From Maribacter litopenaei (GTDB lineage: Bacteria; Bacteroidota; Bacteroidia; Flavobacteriales; Flavobacteriaceae): a DNA stretch of 64,000 bases. The stretch is taken from contig NZ_CP104205.1 in assembly GCF_025244665.1 (NCBI RefSeq), positions 558,001-622,000 of the forward strand, given 5' to 3'. A model generated the notes under the pieces. That model did no database searches. It saw only the letters and a list, made by a program, of their open reading frames with translations, and was not told the origin of the DNA. Shown one piece after another: positions 21,072-33,912 of the stretch (its first letter is position 1; each line of letters begins with the position of its first letter). A program made the translations under genes and the position numbers.

Positions 21072-23367
21072 ATGAGCAAGGAAAAACAACGAAGGGAAGC
21101 ACTGGTATATCATGCCAAACCGCAACCTGGTAAGATTAAAATTGTTCCCACAAAACCATATAGTACACAACGAGATCTTGCCCTTGCCTATTCCCCAGGA
21201 GTGGCGGAACCTTGTCTCGAAATAGCCAAGAACAAGGAAAATGTATACAAATACACCTCAAAGGGAAATCTTGTGGCCATTATTTCCAACGGAACCGCTG
21301 TTTTGGGTTTGGGAAACATAGGGCCTGAAGCATCCAAACCAGTGATGGAGGGTAAGGGACTCCTTTTTAAAATTTTTGCCGATATAGACGGAATTGATAT
21401 AGAAGTGGATACAGAGGATGTGGACAAATTTATCGAGACCGTAAAGATGATCGCCCCAACGTTTGGAGGTATCAATCTAGAGGATATTAAGGCACCGGAA
21501 GCTTTTGAGATTGAACGAAGGCTAAAGGAGGAATTAGATATCCCGGTGATGCACGATGACCAGCATGGAACGGCTATAATTTCTGCAGCGGCATTTTTGA
21601 ACGCTTTGGAACTGGCTAAGAAGAAAATCGAAGATGTCACCATTGTGGTAAGTGGAGCAGGGGCCGCAGCTGTTTCTTGTACTAAACTTTATAAGGCTTT
21701 TGGAGCAAAGGCTGAGAATATCGTCATGCTGGATAGCAAAGGAGTCATTAGAAATGATGCCGAAAACCTTTCCGAGGCAAAAAAGGAATTTGCTACTGAT
21801 AGAAAGATAGATACTTTAGAGGAGGCCATGGAGGGTGCCGATGTTTTTATCGGACTTTCTATTGCCGATATCGTAACTCCGGAAATGTTGGATTCCATGG
21901 CGGACAATCCCATTGTATTTGCCATGGCCAATCCGAATCCCGAAATTAACTATGACCTAGCGATAAAAACCGGAAAGGACATCATTATGGCAACGGGCCG
22001 TTCCGATCATCCGAATCAGGTAAATAATGTTCTAGGTTTCCCCTTTATTTTTAGAGGGGCTTTGGATGTTAGGGCCACTGGTATAAATGAGGCCATGAAA
22101 ATGGCAGCCGTTAAGGCATTGGCAGATTTGACCAAACAACCCGTTCCGGAACAGGTAAACATTGCCTACGGGGAAACCAGGCTTACCTTTGGAAGGGATT
22201 ACATTATCCCGAAACCTTTTGATCAACGATTGATATATGAAATACCACCAGCAGTAGCGAAAGCAGCAATGGATAGTGGTGTTGCCAAAGCTCCAATCGA
22301 GGACTGGGAAAAGTATAAGGAGGAGTTGATGCTTCGCTCCGGAAATGACAATAAAGTTGTTAGACTCCTTCATGGTAGGGCAAGATCCAATCCTAAAAGA
22401 ATTGTTTTCGCAGAGGCGGATCATTTGGATGTGCTTAAAGCTGCTCAAATTGTATATGAGGAAGGTATTGCCGAGCCTATTTTGTTGGGTAGCAAAGAAA
22501 TCATATTGGAATTGAAAAAAGAGCTAGAATTTGATGCCGATATTCCAATAATTGATCCACTTTCAGATGAGTTCGATGAGCGTCATATTAGATATGCTAC
22601 TAAATACTGGGAGAGTAGAAAAAGAAAAGGTACAACTCTGTACAGTGCTAAAATAAAGATGAAGGAGCGTAACTATTTTGGTGCTATGATGGTATTGGAA
22701 GGTGATGCGGATGGAATGATTTCCGGCTACTCTAGGGCATATCCAACGGTGGTAAAACCAATTACGGAGGTCATTGGACGAGCTACTGGGGTAAAAAAGG
22801 TAGCCACTGTTAACATTATGATTACTGAGAGAGGTCCATTGTTCTTAGCAGATACCTCAATCAATATCGATCCTAACGCAGAGGAAATTGCAGATATAAC
22901 GCAAATGACCGCCAATGTAGCCAATACTTTTGGATTTGACCCAGTCATAGCCCTGCTGAGCTATGCCAATTTTGGATCTTCTACCCATCAAAATGCCGTA
23001 AAAGTTAGGGAAGCGGTTCGTCTTTTGCATGAGAACAGTCCGAGAACTAATGGTAGATGGGGAAATACAAATGGACTTTGCTTTAAATAAGGAACTTCAT
23101 GAAAGTAAATTTCCGTTCTCCAAGTTGGCAGGCAGAAAAGTGAACACCTTGGTTTTTCCAAATTTGGAATCGGCGAACATTACCTATAAGCTCCTTAAGG
23201 AATTAAATAAAGCTGATTCAATTGGGCCTATCATGGTGGGATTAAGAAAATCGGTTCATATAATGCAATTAGGAGCCAGTGTGGAAGAAATCGTAAATAT
23301 GACGGCCGTGGCGGTCATCGATGCCCAGGAGCGCGAGAAAAGAAGAAATATCAAAAAAGGAAATTGA
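21072..23367 (+). CDS. maeB: NADP-dependent malic enzyme with phosphotransacetylase-like domain (one frame break)
   Basis: About 764 aa, the length of the MaeB fusion type. The N-terminal half (1-430) is malic enzyme: LAYSPGVAEPCLEI, GTAVLGLGNIG, PVMHDDQHGTAII and the nucleotide loop VVSGAGAAAVS. It converts malate to pyruvate and CO2. The C-terminal half (about 435-764) resembles phosphate acetyltransferase and is thought to be regulatory in this family: RIVFAEADHLDVLKAA, DGMISGYSRAYPTVV, LADTSINIDP. The break is CCGAGA at 23040-23045; CCAGA restores NSPELMVDGEIQMDFAL. Followed by ruvA after 57 bases. Confidence 0.95.
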
Positions 23368-23424
23368 AAATAGGATAGTTTTAAGTTTTCTCGTTTAGAA
23401 ACAAACAACCATCAACCAAATTAC

Positions 23425-24006
23425 ATGATCCACCATTTAAAGGGCAAATTGATAGAAAAAAACCCAACACATCTCATCATTGAATGTAATGGAGTAGGGT
23501 ACTTTGTGAATATATCCCTACACACCTTTTCCAAACTTCCTGATAATGAATTGGTGAACATCTATACCCACTTGCAGGTCAAGGAGGATTCACATACCCT
23601 GTTTGGTTTTTCGGAAAGATCGGAGCGGGAAATTTTCAGGTTGCTTATATCTGTTTACGGGATTGGTTCAAGTACAGCCAGGACGATGTTATCATCCATG
23701 TCCCCGGCCGAGATTAGGGACGCGATAGCCAATGGAAACGTACCAGCCATTCAAGCAATAAAAGGGATTGGTGCCAAGACCGCGCAACGGGTCATTTTAG
23801 ACCTACGTGACAAGATTTTAAAAGTCTACGATATAGACGAAGTTTCCTTAACTCAAAACAATACAAATAAAGATGAAGCGTTATCTGCTTTAGAGGTATT
23901 GGGTTTTGCTAGAAGACAGGCTGAAAAGGTAGTAGACAAGGTGATTTCCCAAGACCCCTCTTTAAGCGTGGAGAACATTATAAAACTGGCGCTGAAAAAT
24001 TTGTAG
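23425..24006 (+). CDS. ruvA: Holliday junction DNA helicase subunit RuvA
   Basis: 193 aa, normal length. It binds the four-way junction and recruits RuvB. An N-terminal OB-fold (residues 1-63, starting MIHHLKGKLIEK) is followed by tandem helix-hairpin-helix motifs (LISVYGIGSSTARTML and IQAIKGIGAKTAQRVI, about residues 73-125). The C-terminal domain III (EALSALEVLGFARRQAEKVV, about 148-193) contacts RuvB. Frame intact. It lies 5 bases before the likely TTG start of sprA and about 9 kb from ruvB, so the two are not in one operon here. Start ATG at 23425. Confidence 0.96.
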   Translation: MIHHLKGKLIEKNPTHLIIECNGVGYFVNISLHTFSKLPDNELVNIYTHLQVKEDSHTLFGFSERSEREIFRLLISVYGIGSSTARTMLSSMSPAEIRDAIANGNVPAIQAIKGIGAKTAQRVILDLRDKILKVYDIDEVSLTQNNTNKDEALSALEVLGFARRQAEKVVDKVISQDPSLSVENIIKLALKNL

Positions 24007-24011
24007 CAAGT

Positions 24012-27000
24012 TTGAAACAAGGGGCATTAAAAAAACTTAAAATTTCTTTTAAGTATACTTTCCTATTCATTGTTTTTTTTGGCTGCTTGGAATACTCCAG
24101 CGCCCAGGAAACGGATGAACAGGAGATAGATTCGGTAAAGACAGGTTATGATCTAGGAAGGATCGTTCGGAAAATCCGGATAGTATTGTTTCCAAATATA
24201 TTTATGACCCCAATCCTGACTGATATATCTATAATGAGAGTATCGGAGATTTTAATATAGGCTACCCCATCATTCTTACTCCTGACGAGTACTATGAACT
24301 CGTTCGCAAAGAAGGAATCAAAAGTTATTTCAAGGAAAAATCAGATGCCTATTCCGGTAAAAAGACCGGGAGTGAAGAAGCCCGAAAAAACCTACTGCCC
24401 AACTTTTATATCAACAATGATTTTTTTCAATCGGTTTTTGGCGGAAACACCATAGAAGTAATTCCTCAAGGTTCCGTGGCGATGGATTTGGGGGTTATTT
24501 GGCAAAAGAACGATAATCCTTCCCTATCACCCCGTAACAGGACCAACTTGTCCTTTGACTTTGATCAGCGTATTAGTCTAAGTATGTTGGGGAAAATTGG
24601 TGAGCGCTTACAGGTAAACGCCAATTATGATACTGAAGCTACTTTTGATTTTCAGAATATTGTAAAGTTGGACTATACCCCAACGGAAGACGATATTTTG
24701 AGAAAAATAGAGGTAGGTAACGTAAACATGCCCTTAAACAGCTCTTTGATTCAAGGTGCACAGAGCCTCTTTGGAGTCAAGACACAATTGCAGTTTGGCA
24801 AAACTACGGTGACCGCTGTTTTTTCTGAGCAACGATCCCGGAACAATACGGTTGTAGCACAGGGTGGAGGAACCATCAATGAATTTTCGCTTACTGCCCT
24901 TGACTACGACGAGGATAGGCACTTCTTTTTGGCCCAGTATTTTAGGGACAACTATGACAGGGCCTTGGAAAAGTATCCTTACATCCAAAGTCAGGTTCAG
25001 ATTACCCGTTTGGAGGTATGGGTCACCAACAGGAGTCAACAGACTTTAAATGTTCGTAATGTGGTGGCATTACAGGATTTGGGAGAGCCAAATCCGGATA
25101 AGACCGAGAATAGGTAGAAATAATGGCTTTGCTGGAACTTTCTTTTCGAACCCAAGTGATGCAAGACCTCGAAACAATGCCAATAGTTATGACCCTAACT
25201 TAATAATCACTGGAACAGGCGCCCTAAATGATAATATAAGGGAAATAGCTACTGTTGAGGGTGGGTTTAATCAAGCAAGTTTTTACGGCTATAATCCAGA
25301 TCAAGGGTTTGATTACGCAATTTTGGAAAATGCCCGAAAATTGGAGCAGGGTCGTGATTATGATTTCAACTCCCAGTTGGGATATATATCCCTCAACCAG
25401 CGGTTGAGCAATGATGAGGTTTTGGCGGTGGCCTATCAATATACTTTCGACGGTAACGTATATCAAGTGGGTGAATTTGCCAATGGAGGAGTGGATGCTA
25501 CGACGATTTCAGGTGGAGCCGCTCCAGTTATAGAGAATAATACCTTGGTATTAAAGCTCTTAAAAAGTAACATTACAAACGTCAACGATCCTATTTGGGA
25601 TTTGATGATGAAGAACATCTATGCTACAGGGGCATTTAGATTAAGCGAGGACGACTTCAAGATGAATATTCTATATTCCGACCCTACGCCTAGAAACTAT
25701 ATTACCCCGGTAAATGAGGGGCCTGGAAGTGGTTGGCCGGAAGGACTGCAGGATCGTATCCTATTGGACGTTTTTAATTTAGACCGATTGAATGTCTATA
25801 ATGACGTGCAACCTGGTGGGGATGGTTTCTTTGATTTTTATCCCGGGATTACGGTGGATATGCAAGGAGGACGTATCATTTTTACCAAAGTAGAACCTTT
25901 TGGGGAATTTCTTTTTGAAACTTTGGACAACGGCACCGGTGATTATGACATAACCTCTTCCTACAATCAAAATCAGGCAAAATATGTCTTCAAGGATATG
26001 TACGAATCCACCAAAGCGGCCGCATTACAAGATCCTGAGAAAAACAAATTCCTTTTAAAAGGACGTTATAAATCAGAAGGAAACAACGGTATACCCATTG
26101 GAGCCTTTAATGTGCCTAGGGGTTCTGTAACCGTAACCGCGGGAGGCAGGCAATTACAGGAAGGAATTGATTATACCGTGAACTATCAAGCCGGAACCGT
26201 ACAGATTTTAGATCCAAGTTTGGAAGCTTCCAACACTCCTATTAACATATCAGTAGAGAATAACGCCGTTTTTGGACAACAAACAAGAAGGTTCACCGGG
26301 GTAAACCTTGAACATCAGTTCAATAAAAATTTTGTGTTAGGGGGAACTTTACTGAATTTGAATGAACGTCCATTGACCCAAAAATCCAATTATGGAATAG
26401 AGCCGGTAAACAATACCATATTTGGTCTGAACGGAAACTTTTCTACAGAGGTGCCCTGGTTGACGAGAATGGTCAATAAGCTTCCCAATATAGATACTGA
26501 CGTACCCTCCAATCTTTCGGTTCGTGCAGAGGTTGCTTGGTTAAAACCGAATTCGCCAAAAAATGCCGATTTTCAAGGAGAGACCACAACCTATTTGGAT
26601 GATTTTGAAGGGGCCCAGGCCCTTATTGACATTCGAGGGTCCTTAGGATGGACCTTGGCAAGTACCCCTTTGGAGTTTGCTCCTGGCGGACAGTTGGTAG
26701 GAACATCGCCGGAAGACCCTGCCAACCTTGAAAACGGATTTGGACGTGCTAAAATGGCATGGTATACTATAGATCCTATCTTTTATACCAACCAAAGGCC
26801 AACGGCCATTAGTGACAACGATATTTCTACAAATCCCACTAGGAGGGTTTTTATAGACGAGGTTTTTCCACAAGTGGATATCGCCCAAGGTCAGACTACG
26901 GTTCAGGGAACTTTGGATATTGCCTATTATCCTAACCTAAAAGGACCTTACAATAACAATCCTGATTTTCAGAATACGCAGCCAAATCAAAAGTGGGGCG

Positions 27001-30000
27001 GTATCATGCGTTCGTTGAGCAGTACCAATTTTGAACAGGCCAATGTGGAATTTGTGCAGTTACGGGTATTGGATCCTTATGTTGATGGTGAGGCAATTAG
27101 CCCGGGTGAGTTGGTCTTGAACTTGGGAAATATATCGGAAGATATATTACGTGATGGCAAAAAACAATATGAAAATGGGTTGCCAGGAGTGGATAGTAAT
27201 GAATTTGTGGCACCTACTAGTTGGGGTGAAGTACCCGCAACACAATCCCTAGTATATGCCTTTGATGCCAGTGAAACCAATAGGGCTTTACAGGATATTG
27301 GTTTTGATGGTTTGAATGATGAAGCTGAAGCCGCCATTTACGATGCTAACCCAGGACTCGACCCCGCTCGGATAACTACCAATATTATTTAAATCGTGAA
27401 GGGGGCATTTTAGAACGATATTTGGATTTCAATAATCCCGATGGGAACTCGCCCGTGCAGGTCACCAATACAAATAGGGGTTCCACCACGTTGCCCGATG
27501 TAGAGGATGTGGATAGGGACTTGACAATGAATACGGTAAATAGCTACTACGAATATCGTATTCAAATTAAACCTGGAACTACCATCAATGATAAATATGT
27601 AACCGATATTAAGGAGGGTATTACTCCCGAATTGCCAAACGGAACGCAACTGAGTAGAAGGTGGATACAGTATAAGATACCTCTTAGCGATTTTACCGAT
27701 GCCGTTGGTGGAATCACCGATTTTAGGTCTATAAGTTTCATGCGTATGTATATGACTGGTTTTTCAGGATCAACCGTGCTACGTTTCGCTACATTGGATT
27801 TGGTAAGAGGGGATTGGAGAACGTACGTAAAAACCTTACAAGATCCTGATATTGATGATAATCCAGCAGATGATGGAACTACGTTGGATGTAAACACCGT
27901 AAATATTGAAGAGAACAGTGGAAGGATTCCTATTCCTTATGTGTTGCCTCCAGGTGTGGCCAGGGAGCAGTTGAACAATAACAATACCATAATTAGACAG
28001 AACGAGCAATCCTTGTCCTTGGTAGTAGAGGGGCTTGAGTCTCGGGATTCCCGTGGGGTTTTCAAAAATTTGAATGTGGATATTCGTCAGTACAAAAAAC
28101 TGAAAATGTTCATGCATGCGGAGAAGATTGTGGATAGTGATTATGCGGACAGTTCCACGCCTTTGGTCGGTTTCTTGCGTATCGGTACGGACTTTACGCA
28201 GAACTACTACCAAATTGAATTGCCGTTACAGTTTACACCTTTTAATGCAGCATCGGAAAGTGAGATTTGGCCGGACATAAACGAAATGGATATTTCCCTA
28301 AGCGATTTGAACAAGGTGAAATCGGCATGGATTCAGGGCGGCGATTTAAGCGAGGTGCGATTTTTTGAAGTAGAAAACGGTGAAGTGATATCGGTCAATG
28401 AGTTTGATGATAGAACCGCGGGAAGGCTCCGAATTGGTATCAAAGGAAATCCGTCCTTGGGTAGCATCAGGAGTATGATGGTCGGTATAAAAAACCAGGA
28501 TATCCTGCCCGCAAGAGGCGAGGTTTGGTTCAATGAACTACGTTTGGCCGGGTTGGATAATAACGGTGGCTGGGCCGCTATCGCAGCGGTAGATGCCAAT
28601 ATCGCGGATTTTGCAAACGTGACCGCTACAGGTAGTAAAAGTACCTCCGGTTTTGGTTCCATTGACCAAATGCCAAATGAAAGGGCTCGGGAGGACGCTA
28701 CAAGTTATGATGTGGTTACCAATGTCAACGTGGGTCAGTTATTGCCCAAGAAATGGGGCATACAATTACCTTTTAATTATGGAATATCGGAGCAGTTGAT
28801 TACTCCGGAGTTTGACCCGGTATATGATGATTTAAAGTTGAACGATTTGATAGATGCCGCACCTGATCAGCAAGCAGCGGATGAAATTCGGGAGCAAGCA
28901 GAGGATTATACCAAAAGGACCAGTATAAACTTTATAGGGGTGAGAAAAGATCGTGGTGAAGAGGCTGATGCAAATTTCTACGACGTGGAAAATTTCACCT
29001 TTAATTATTCCTATAATGAAACCCAGCATCGGGATTTTGAAATAGCGGAACTTCGAGATCAATCGGTCAATACGGGTTTTGTATATAATCATAGTTTTGA
29101 TCCGGTGGAAGTTGCTCCCTTTGCTAAAAAGGATTCTCTATTTACGGGTAAATACTGGAAATGGTTAAAGGACTTGAACTTGAATCTATTACCGGCAAGT
29201 GTATCGGTCAATTCCAATATCAACAGGCAATTCAATGCGCAGCGATTTAGGGATGTGCGGGAAGAAGGTGTAGACCGATTGCCACTTCCGAATTACAACA
29301 AAGAAATTATTTGTTCAATTGGCAATATGCCGTGAATTATAACTTGACCAAGTCCTTGCGATTTAACATGACGGCATCCAACAATAATATCGTCCGTAAT
29401 TATTTTGAGGAGGACGGGAACCCAAGATCTGATATCGATAAGACCTTGGAACTTTGGGACGGATTTTTTGATTTGGGCGAGCCCAATAGACATTCCCAAC
29501 AGATACAATTGAACTACGAACTGCCTTTTGCGAAAATTCCGGCCTTGGATTTTATAAACGCACAATACAGTTATACCAGTAACTTCGATTGGCAACGAGG
29601 GGGGGATGCCCTTGCCGAGGTCGCACAAGAAGCTTTAGGGGACCCCAATGCCCGGATTAACACGGTTCAGAATGCCAATACCCACGCCTTGACCGCCTCA
29701 TTGACCATGCAAAAGTTTTATGATCTCATAGGTTTAAAAAAGAGGGAGGCACCAACAGCCCAAAGAGGTGGAGGTTCTCGTGCCAATATTTTGAATCAAG
29801 GACAGGGAGACGAGGAAAAGGTAAAACCCAAGACAAGTGGACTTTTTAATACGGTTGTGGATGTGGTGACCATGGTTAAACGATTGAATATAAATTACAA
29901 TGAAAACAGTGGAACCGTTCTTCCTGGGTATACCCAGTCCATTGGATTTATAGGTACCACCGGACCTACGCTGGGCTTTGTATTGGGAAGTCAGTCCGAT

Positions 30001-31197
30001 GTTCGCTTCGAGGCTGCAAGAAATGGTTGGTTAACAGCTTTCCCTGATTTCAACGAGCAATTTATAAGAAGAACGAACAAGCAATTGAACATTACGGCTA
30101 CGGCACAGCCTACCAAAGATATTACTATCGATTTGGTGGCCGATAGACAATACTCTAGCAGTATACAGGAAAACTATGATTTGGAGGCCCTCTTGGACAA
30201 TAAAACCGGACTTCAGAACCAATTGGGAAGTTTTAGTATTTCCACTATGATGATCGGTACGGCCTTTGGAAAAAGTGACGAGTTTGATTCGGCAACTTTT
30301 GAACAGTTCAAAGAAAACAGGATTACCATTGCCAACAGATTGGTTTCCGATCGTGGGGAAACACCGGGTACTTTGGATGAGGATGGCTTTCCGCAACGGT
30401 ATGGAAAGACTCAACAAGAAGTGTTGTTGCCGGCCTTCTTTGCGGCCTATACCGGTCAGGATGTCAATAGGGTAAACCTGGATGTGTTTAGACAGATTCC
30501 CATCCCTAATTGGAATATTAAGTATACTGGCCTAATGCAGAACAAATGGTTCAAGAAAAAATTCAAGCGTTTTTCGTTGAGCCATGGATATAGGGCTTCA
30601 TACAGTATCAATTCTTTTCAGACCAATTTAGAAAAAGAGCAATTGAGAAATGATGGTTTGCCCTTGGTTGATTCCGAAAATCAGGATGTACTGCCAGATC
30701 TAATCTTGAACAACGTGGTACTTACAGATCAGTTCAATCCTTTGGTACGGCTGGATTTTGAAATGCAGAATTCCGTTAGCGTCTTAGCGGAGGTACGAAC
30801 TGATAGAGCCCTATCTTTAAGTTTTGATAATAATTTAATGACGGAAATAAACGGCAAGGAATATACAGTCGGCTTGGGATACAGGATAAAAGATGTACAG
30901 TTTGTGACCAATATAGGGGGTAACAAGACCCGATTGAAAGGGGATTTGAATTTGAAAGCAGACGTAAGTCTTAGGGATAACATTACCATTATAAGAAATT
31001 TGGACATCAACAACAACCAGATTACTTCGGGGCAGAATCTATTGTCCATAAAGTTTGGGGCGGACTATGCACTTAGCAAACAATTGAACGTGCTGTTCTT
31101 TTACGATCATAACTTCTCCCAATTTGCCGTATCCACGGCCTTCCCTCAGACCACTGTAAATGCTGGGTTTACGCTGAGATACAATTTTGGCAACTAA
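24012..31197 (+). CDS. sprA: Gliding motility / type IX secretion translocon protein SprA (several frame breaks)
   Basis: Giant outer-membrane protein of about 2395 aa, the SprA/Sov translocon channel of the type IX secretion system. A signal peptide (ending EYSSAQE) follows a probable TTG start just after ruvA. Typical SprA text includes GYPIILTPDEYYELVRKEGI, NLSFDFDQRISLSMLGKIGERL, TTYLDDFEGAQALIDIRGS and the C-terminal VNAGFTLRYNFGN barrel end. Breaks: TCGG 24167-24170, an in-frame TGA at 24221-24223, CCGAGA 25104-25109, TCGG 27368-27371, and a lost A in an A-run near 29300. All but the TGA are single-base shifts that rejoin the family sequence. Gene order ruvA-sprA-gcvH is, as I recall, widespread in flavobacteria. 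Confidence 0.95.
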
Positions 31198-31232
31198 GCA
31201 AAACTAACTTTTTAAAGAAGTAAAATTATTTT

Positions 31233-31264
31233 TTGAATTCCTTTAGGGAATAATTTACATTTGT
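31233..31264 (+). promoter_or_regulatory. Bacteroidota promoter of gcvH (TTTG-N20-TACATTTG)
   Basis: TTTG at 31233-31236 and TACATTTG at 31257-31264 with 20 bases between them; the best match to the phylum consensus in the window. The gcvH ATG lies 21 bases downstream. Confidence 0.7.
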
Positions 31265-31285
31265 CCCCTATCAAAAATTAGGACT

Positions 31286-31666
31286 ATGAACATACCAGCT
31301 GAATTAAAGTATACCAAAGACCATGAATGGGTGAAGATTGAAGGCGACGTTGCCACTGTAGGCATCACGGATTTTGCCCAAGGAGAATTGGGAGATATTG
31401 TTTATGTAGAAGTGGATACACTGGATGAGACTTTGGATAAGGAGGCCATTTTTGGAACCGTTGAGGCGGTAAAAACCGTTTCCGACCTTTTTTCCCCATT
31501 ATCCGGAGAAATAATTGAATTCAATACAGCCTTGGAAGATGAGCCCGAAATGGTAAACAAAGATCCTTATGGTACCGGGTGGATGGTAAAAATTAAATTA
31601 TCCGATAGTTCTGAAATTGATTCACTTTTGAGTGATGTGGACTACAAGGATTTGATTGGTGCTTAA
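31286..31666 (+). CDS. gcvH: Glycine cleavage system H protein
   Basis: 126 aa lipoyl-carrier protein that shuttles the aminomethyl intermediate between the P, T and L proteins of the glycine cleavage system. The lipoylated Lys is in the motif [14 protein letters not shown] (Lys about residue 64). Flanking blocks [21 protein letters not shown] and [13 protein letters not shown] are standard. Length is typical and the frame is intact. It has its own promoter at 31233, and its stop overlaps the start region of the VanZ-like gene. The other glycine cleavage genes are not in the window. Confidence 0.97.
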   Translation: MNIPAELKYTKDHEWVKIEGDVATVGITDFAQGELGDIVYVEVDTLDETLDKEAIFGTVEAVKTVSDLFSPLSGEIIEFNTALEDEPEMVNKDPYGTGWMVKIKLSDSSEIDSLLSDVDYKDLIGA

Positions 31667-32057
31667 AAAGCTCTTTTTTAAAATACTATATATAAGCTGG
31701 ATGGTGTTCGTCACTTTTTCCAGCTTATTTTCTTTTGAAGGAATGCAAATGGGCTCCTTCGCCCATAGGATTCCTCATCTAGATAAAATGGTCCATTTTA
31801 TTTTTTACCTGGTAATGGTGGTCACTGGTTTTTTTGCCCTAAAAGATTATTTTGCACATCGGTATAGATTGAGTAAGATACTTTTGGCCATTGTTATATT
31901 TTCAATAATATACGGCATGATTATTGAGGTTTTACAGAATACTGTTACCTTGAACAGACAAGGGGATTTCCTAGATGCTTTGGCCAATTCTCTTGGGGCT
32001 TTTGTAGGGATGTTCTTAACGAGAAGCCTTATTTATAAGGACAGGTCGTTAAAATGA
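31656..32057 (+). CDS. VanZ-like membrane protein
   Basis: About 133 aa with four hydrophobic helices and the VanZ-family pattern: [18 protein letters not shown] after the first helix, an E-x-x-Q in [30 protein letters not shown] near residues 90-120, and a final helix. It is translationally coupled to gcvH: TTG 31656 or GTG 31659 lies inside the last codons of gcvH, behind an AAGGA. Function is unknown in this phylum; the family name comes from a teicoplanin-resistance gene, but resistance is not implied. In flavobacteria this gcvH-VanZ pair is common (from memory). Confidence 0.85.
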   Translation: MVLKKLFFKILYISWMVFVTFSSLFSFEGMQMGSFAHRIPHLDKMVHFIFYLVMVVTGFFALKDYFAHRYRLSKILLAIVIFSIIYGMIIEVLQNTVTLNRQGDFLDALANSLGAFVGMFLTRSLIYKDRSLK

Positions 32058-32119
32058 AAATTTTAATTGCATGTTTACGGATTAATTAATTAAATTAGCA
32101 AACACTAAAATGATGATTT

Positions 32120-32825
32120 ATGGAACCTAAAAAGAATCCAAAAGCGGATTTGACCAAAAATAGCAGCTTATACTTTGTTGTAGGTCTCTTCGCTGTTATG
32201 CTGCTCACTTATTTGGCATTTGAATGGAAAACGTATGATGAAGTGAATAACTATGACATCTCCATGAATGTGGATGATTTATTAGACGAAGAAGTTCCTA
32301 TGACGGAGCAAATTAAAACTCCACCGCCACCACCGCCACCGGCTGCACCGGAAATCATCGAAGTGGTAGAGGATGAGGAAGAAGTGGAAGAGACCGTTAT
32401 CGAGTCTACCGAGACTAGTCAGGAAGAGGAAATTATAGAAGTAGAGGATGTAGTTGTAGAGGAGGAAGTTGAAGATGTGGACGTCCCTTTTGCTGTTATC
32501 GAAGATGTACCTGTATTCCCTGGATGTGAAAAGGAAAGCGATAAAAGGGCATGTTTCAATTCCATGATACAGAAACATATTAGTAAAGAATTCCGTTATC
32601 CGAGAGATTGCCCAGGAAATGGGTGTTCAAGGTAGGGTAAGTGTTATGTTTGTTATCCAAAAGGATGGTAGCATTGGAAATATTAGAATGCGTGGTCAGG
32701 ATAAAAACCTTGAAAAGGAAGCTGAAAGAATCATTAGTAAATTACCTAAAATGACTCCTGGTAAACAAAGAGGTAGAGCGGTTCGTGTACCTTTTAGTAT
32801 TCCGATTAACTTTAGGTTGCAATAA
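32120..32825 (+). CDS. TonB-family energy transducer (one frame break)
   Basis: About 234 aa. One N-terminal helix (about residues 17-34, LYFVVGLFAVMLLTYLAF) is followed by a proline run (PPPPPPP) and a long acidic spacer (EVVEDEEEVEETVI onward) crossing the periplasm. The C-terminal TonB domain runs from DVPVFPGCEKESDKRACF to VRVPFSIPINFRLQ. It would link the proton-motive force to TonB-dependent outer-membrane receptors. The break is CCGAGA at 32600-32605; CCAGA restores RYPEIAQEMGVQGRVSVMFV. The acidic rather than basic spacer is typical of Bacteroidota versions. It is transcribed alone, with ctaB starting from its own promoter downstream. Confidence 0.9.
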
Positions 32826-32951
32826 TCTTACTTTTATAAATATTTGAAAGGTCTGAACAAATTGTTTGAATCTTTTTTGTTTTTCAGGATTTTTGAATAC
32901 AATGTTCTCTATTTAGTACGAATCTAAGTTATGTTTAAATCCTTTCAATGG

Positions 32952-32983
32952 GTTGCAGAAATATGATTGTCAGATTATCTTTG
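32952..32983 (+). promoter_or_regulatory. Promoter of ctaB/cox operon (GTTG-N20-TATCTTTG)
   Basis: GTTG at 32952-32955 and TATCTTTG at 32976-32983, 20 bases apart, matching TTG-N19-21-TANNTTTG. It rules out the upstream ATG at 32967 as the ctaB start. Confidence 0.65.
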
Positions 32984-33005
32984 CGTTCCAATTTTTCGAG
33001 AAAGG

Positions 33006-33906
33006 ATGAAGACCGCTGTCGGTATGGCAAAAGACAACACATTTCCATTGATTTTTGCTGATTTTAAGGAGATTACCAAAGTAAGGCTGGCAGTCAGTGT
33101 AGTCTTTTCCTCTATCGCAGGCTATTTTTTAGGTGCTTACGAAATAAGTGCAACGGCCATTTTGCTATTGGCTTTTGGAGGATATTGTATGGTAGGGGCG
33201 AGTAATGCCTTTAACCAAGTAATCGAAAGGGATTTGGACGCTTTGATGAAACGCACCGAGAAACCGACCTATACCTGCAGGTAGAATGACCGTTTCCATG
33301 GCAATGTCCATTGCCATAGTCCTCACCTTATTGGGTGTTATTAGTCTATATCTTCTTAACCCGAAAACAGCCATGTTCGGGGCTATTTCCATATTCTTGT
33401 ATACAAGCGTATACACTCCTTTAAAGACAAAAACGCCATTATCGGTTTTTGTAGGAGCTTTTCCAGGGGCCATTCCATTCATGTTGGGATGGGTGGCAGC
33501 GACCAATGATTTTGGTATTGAGTCAGGGACCTTGTTTATGATTCAGTTTTTTTGGCAATTCCCACATTTTTGGGCATTGGGTTGGATGCTGCATGAAGAT
33601 TACCAAAAAGGTGGTTTTAAGATGCTCCCAACTGGCAAAAAAGACTCAGGTACCGCCCTTCAGATTATTATGTATACCATTTGGATGATAATTATTTCCA
33701 TAATTCCAGCGTTTGGGATTACAGGAAGGCTGGTACTTTCAACTCCCGCAGCAATACTAATTTTTATGTTGGGAGGGGTAATGTTATTTTTTGCTTTTAA
33801 GCTCTATGTAAAAAGGGATACGGTCACGGCGAGAAAGTTAATGCTGGCCAGTGTAAGTTATATTACACTCATGCAAATTATATATGTAATAGATAAATTT
33901 ATTTAG
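33006..33906 (+). CDS. ctaB: Protohaem IX farnesyltransferase CtaB (one frame break)
   Basis: About 299 aa integral membrane UbiA-family prenyltransferase that converts haem B to haem O, the first step toward the haem A needed by the CoxA subunit encoded at 8079. The first prenyl-diphosphate site appears as NAFNQVIERDLDALMKRT and the second as the LHEDYQKGGFKML loop. Eight or nine helices are visible. The break is CCGAGA at 33256-33261; CCAGA restores MKRTRNRPIPAGRM, the family signature. I chose ATG 33006 because a good promoter lies at 32952-32983. First gene of a run of oxidase genes to 38275. Confidence 0.93.
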
Positions 33907-33912
33907 CCTAGT

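Noticed and set aside
32967..33005. Longer N-terminus of ctaB from the ATG-like start at 32967.
   Set aside because: It lies upstream of the -7 box at 32976-32983, so it would not be in the transcript; ATG 33006 fits.
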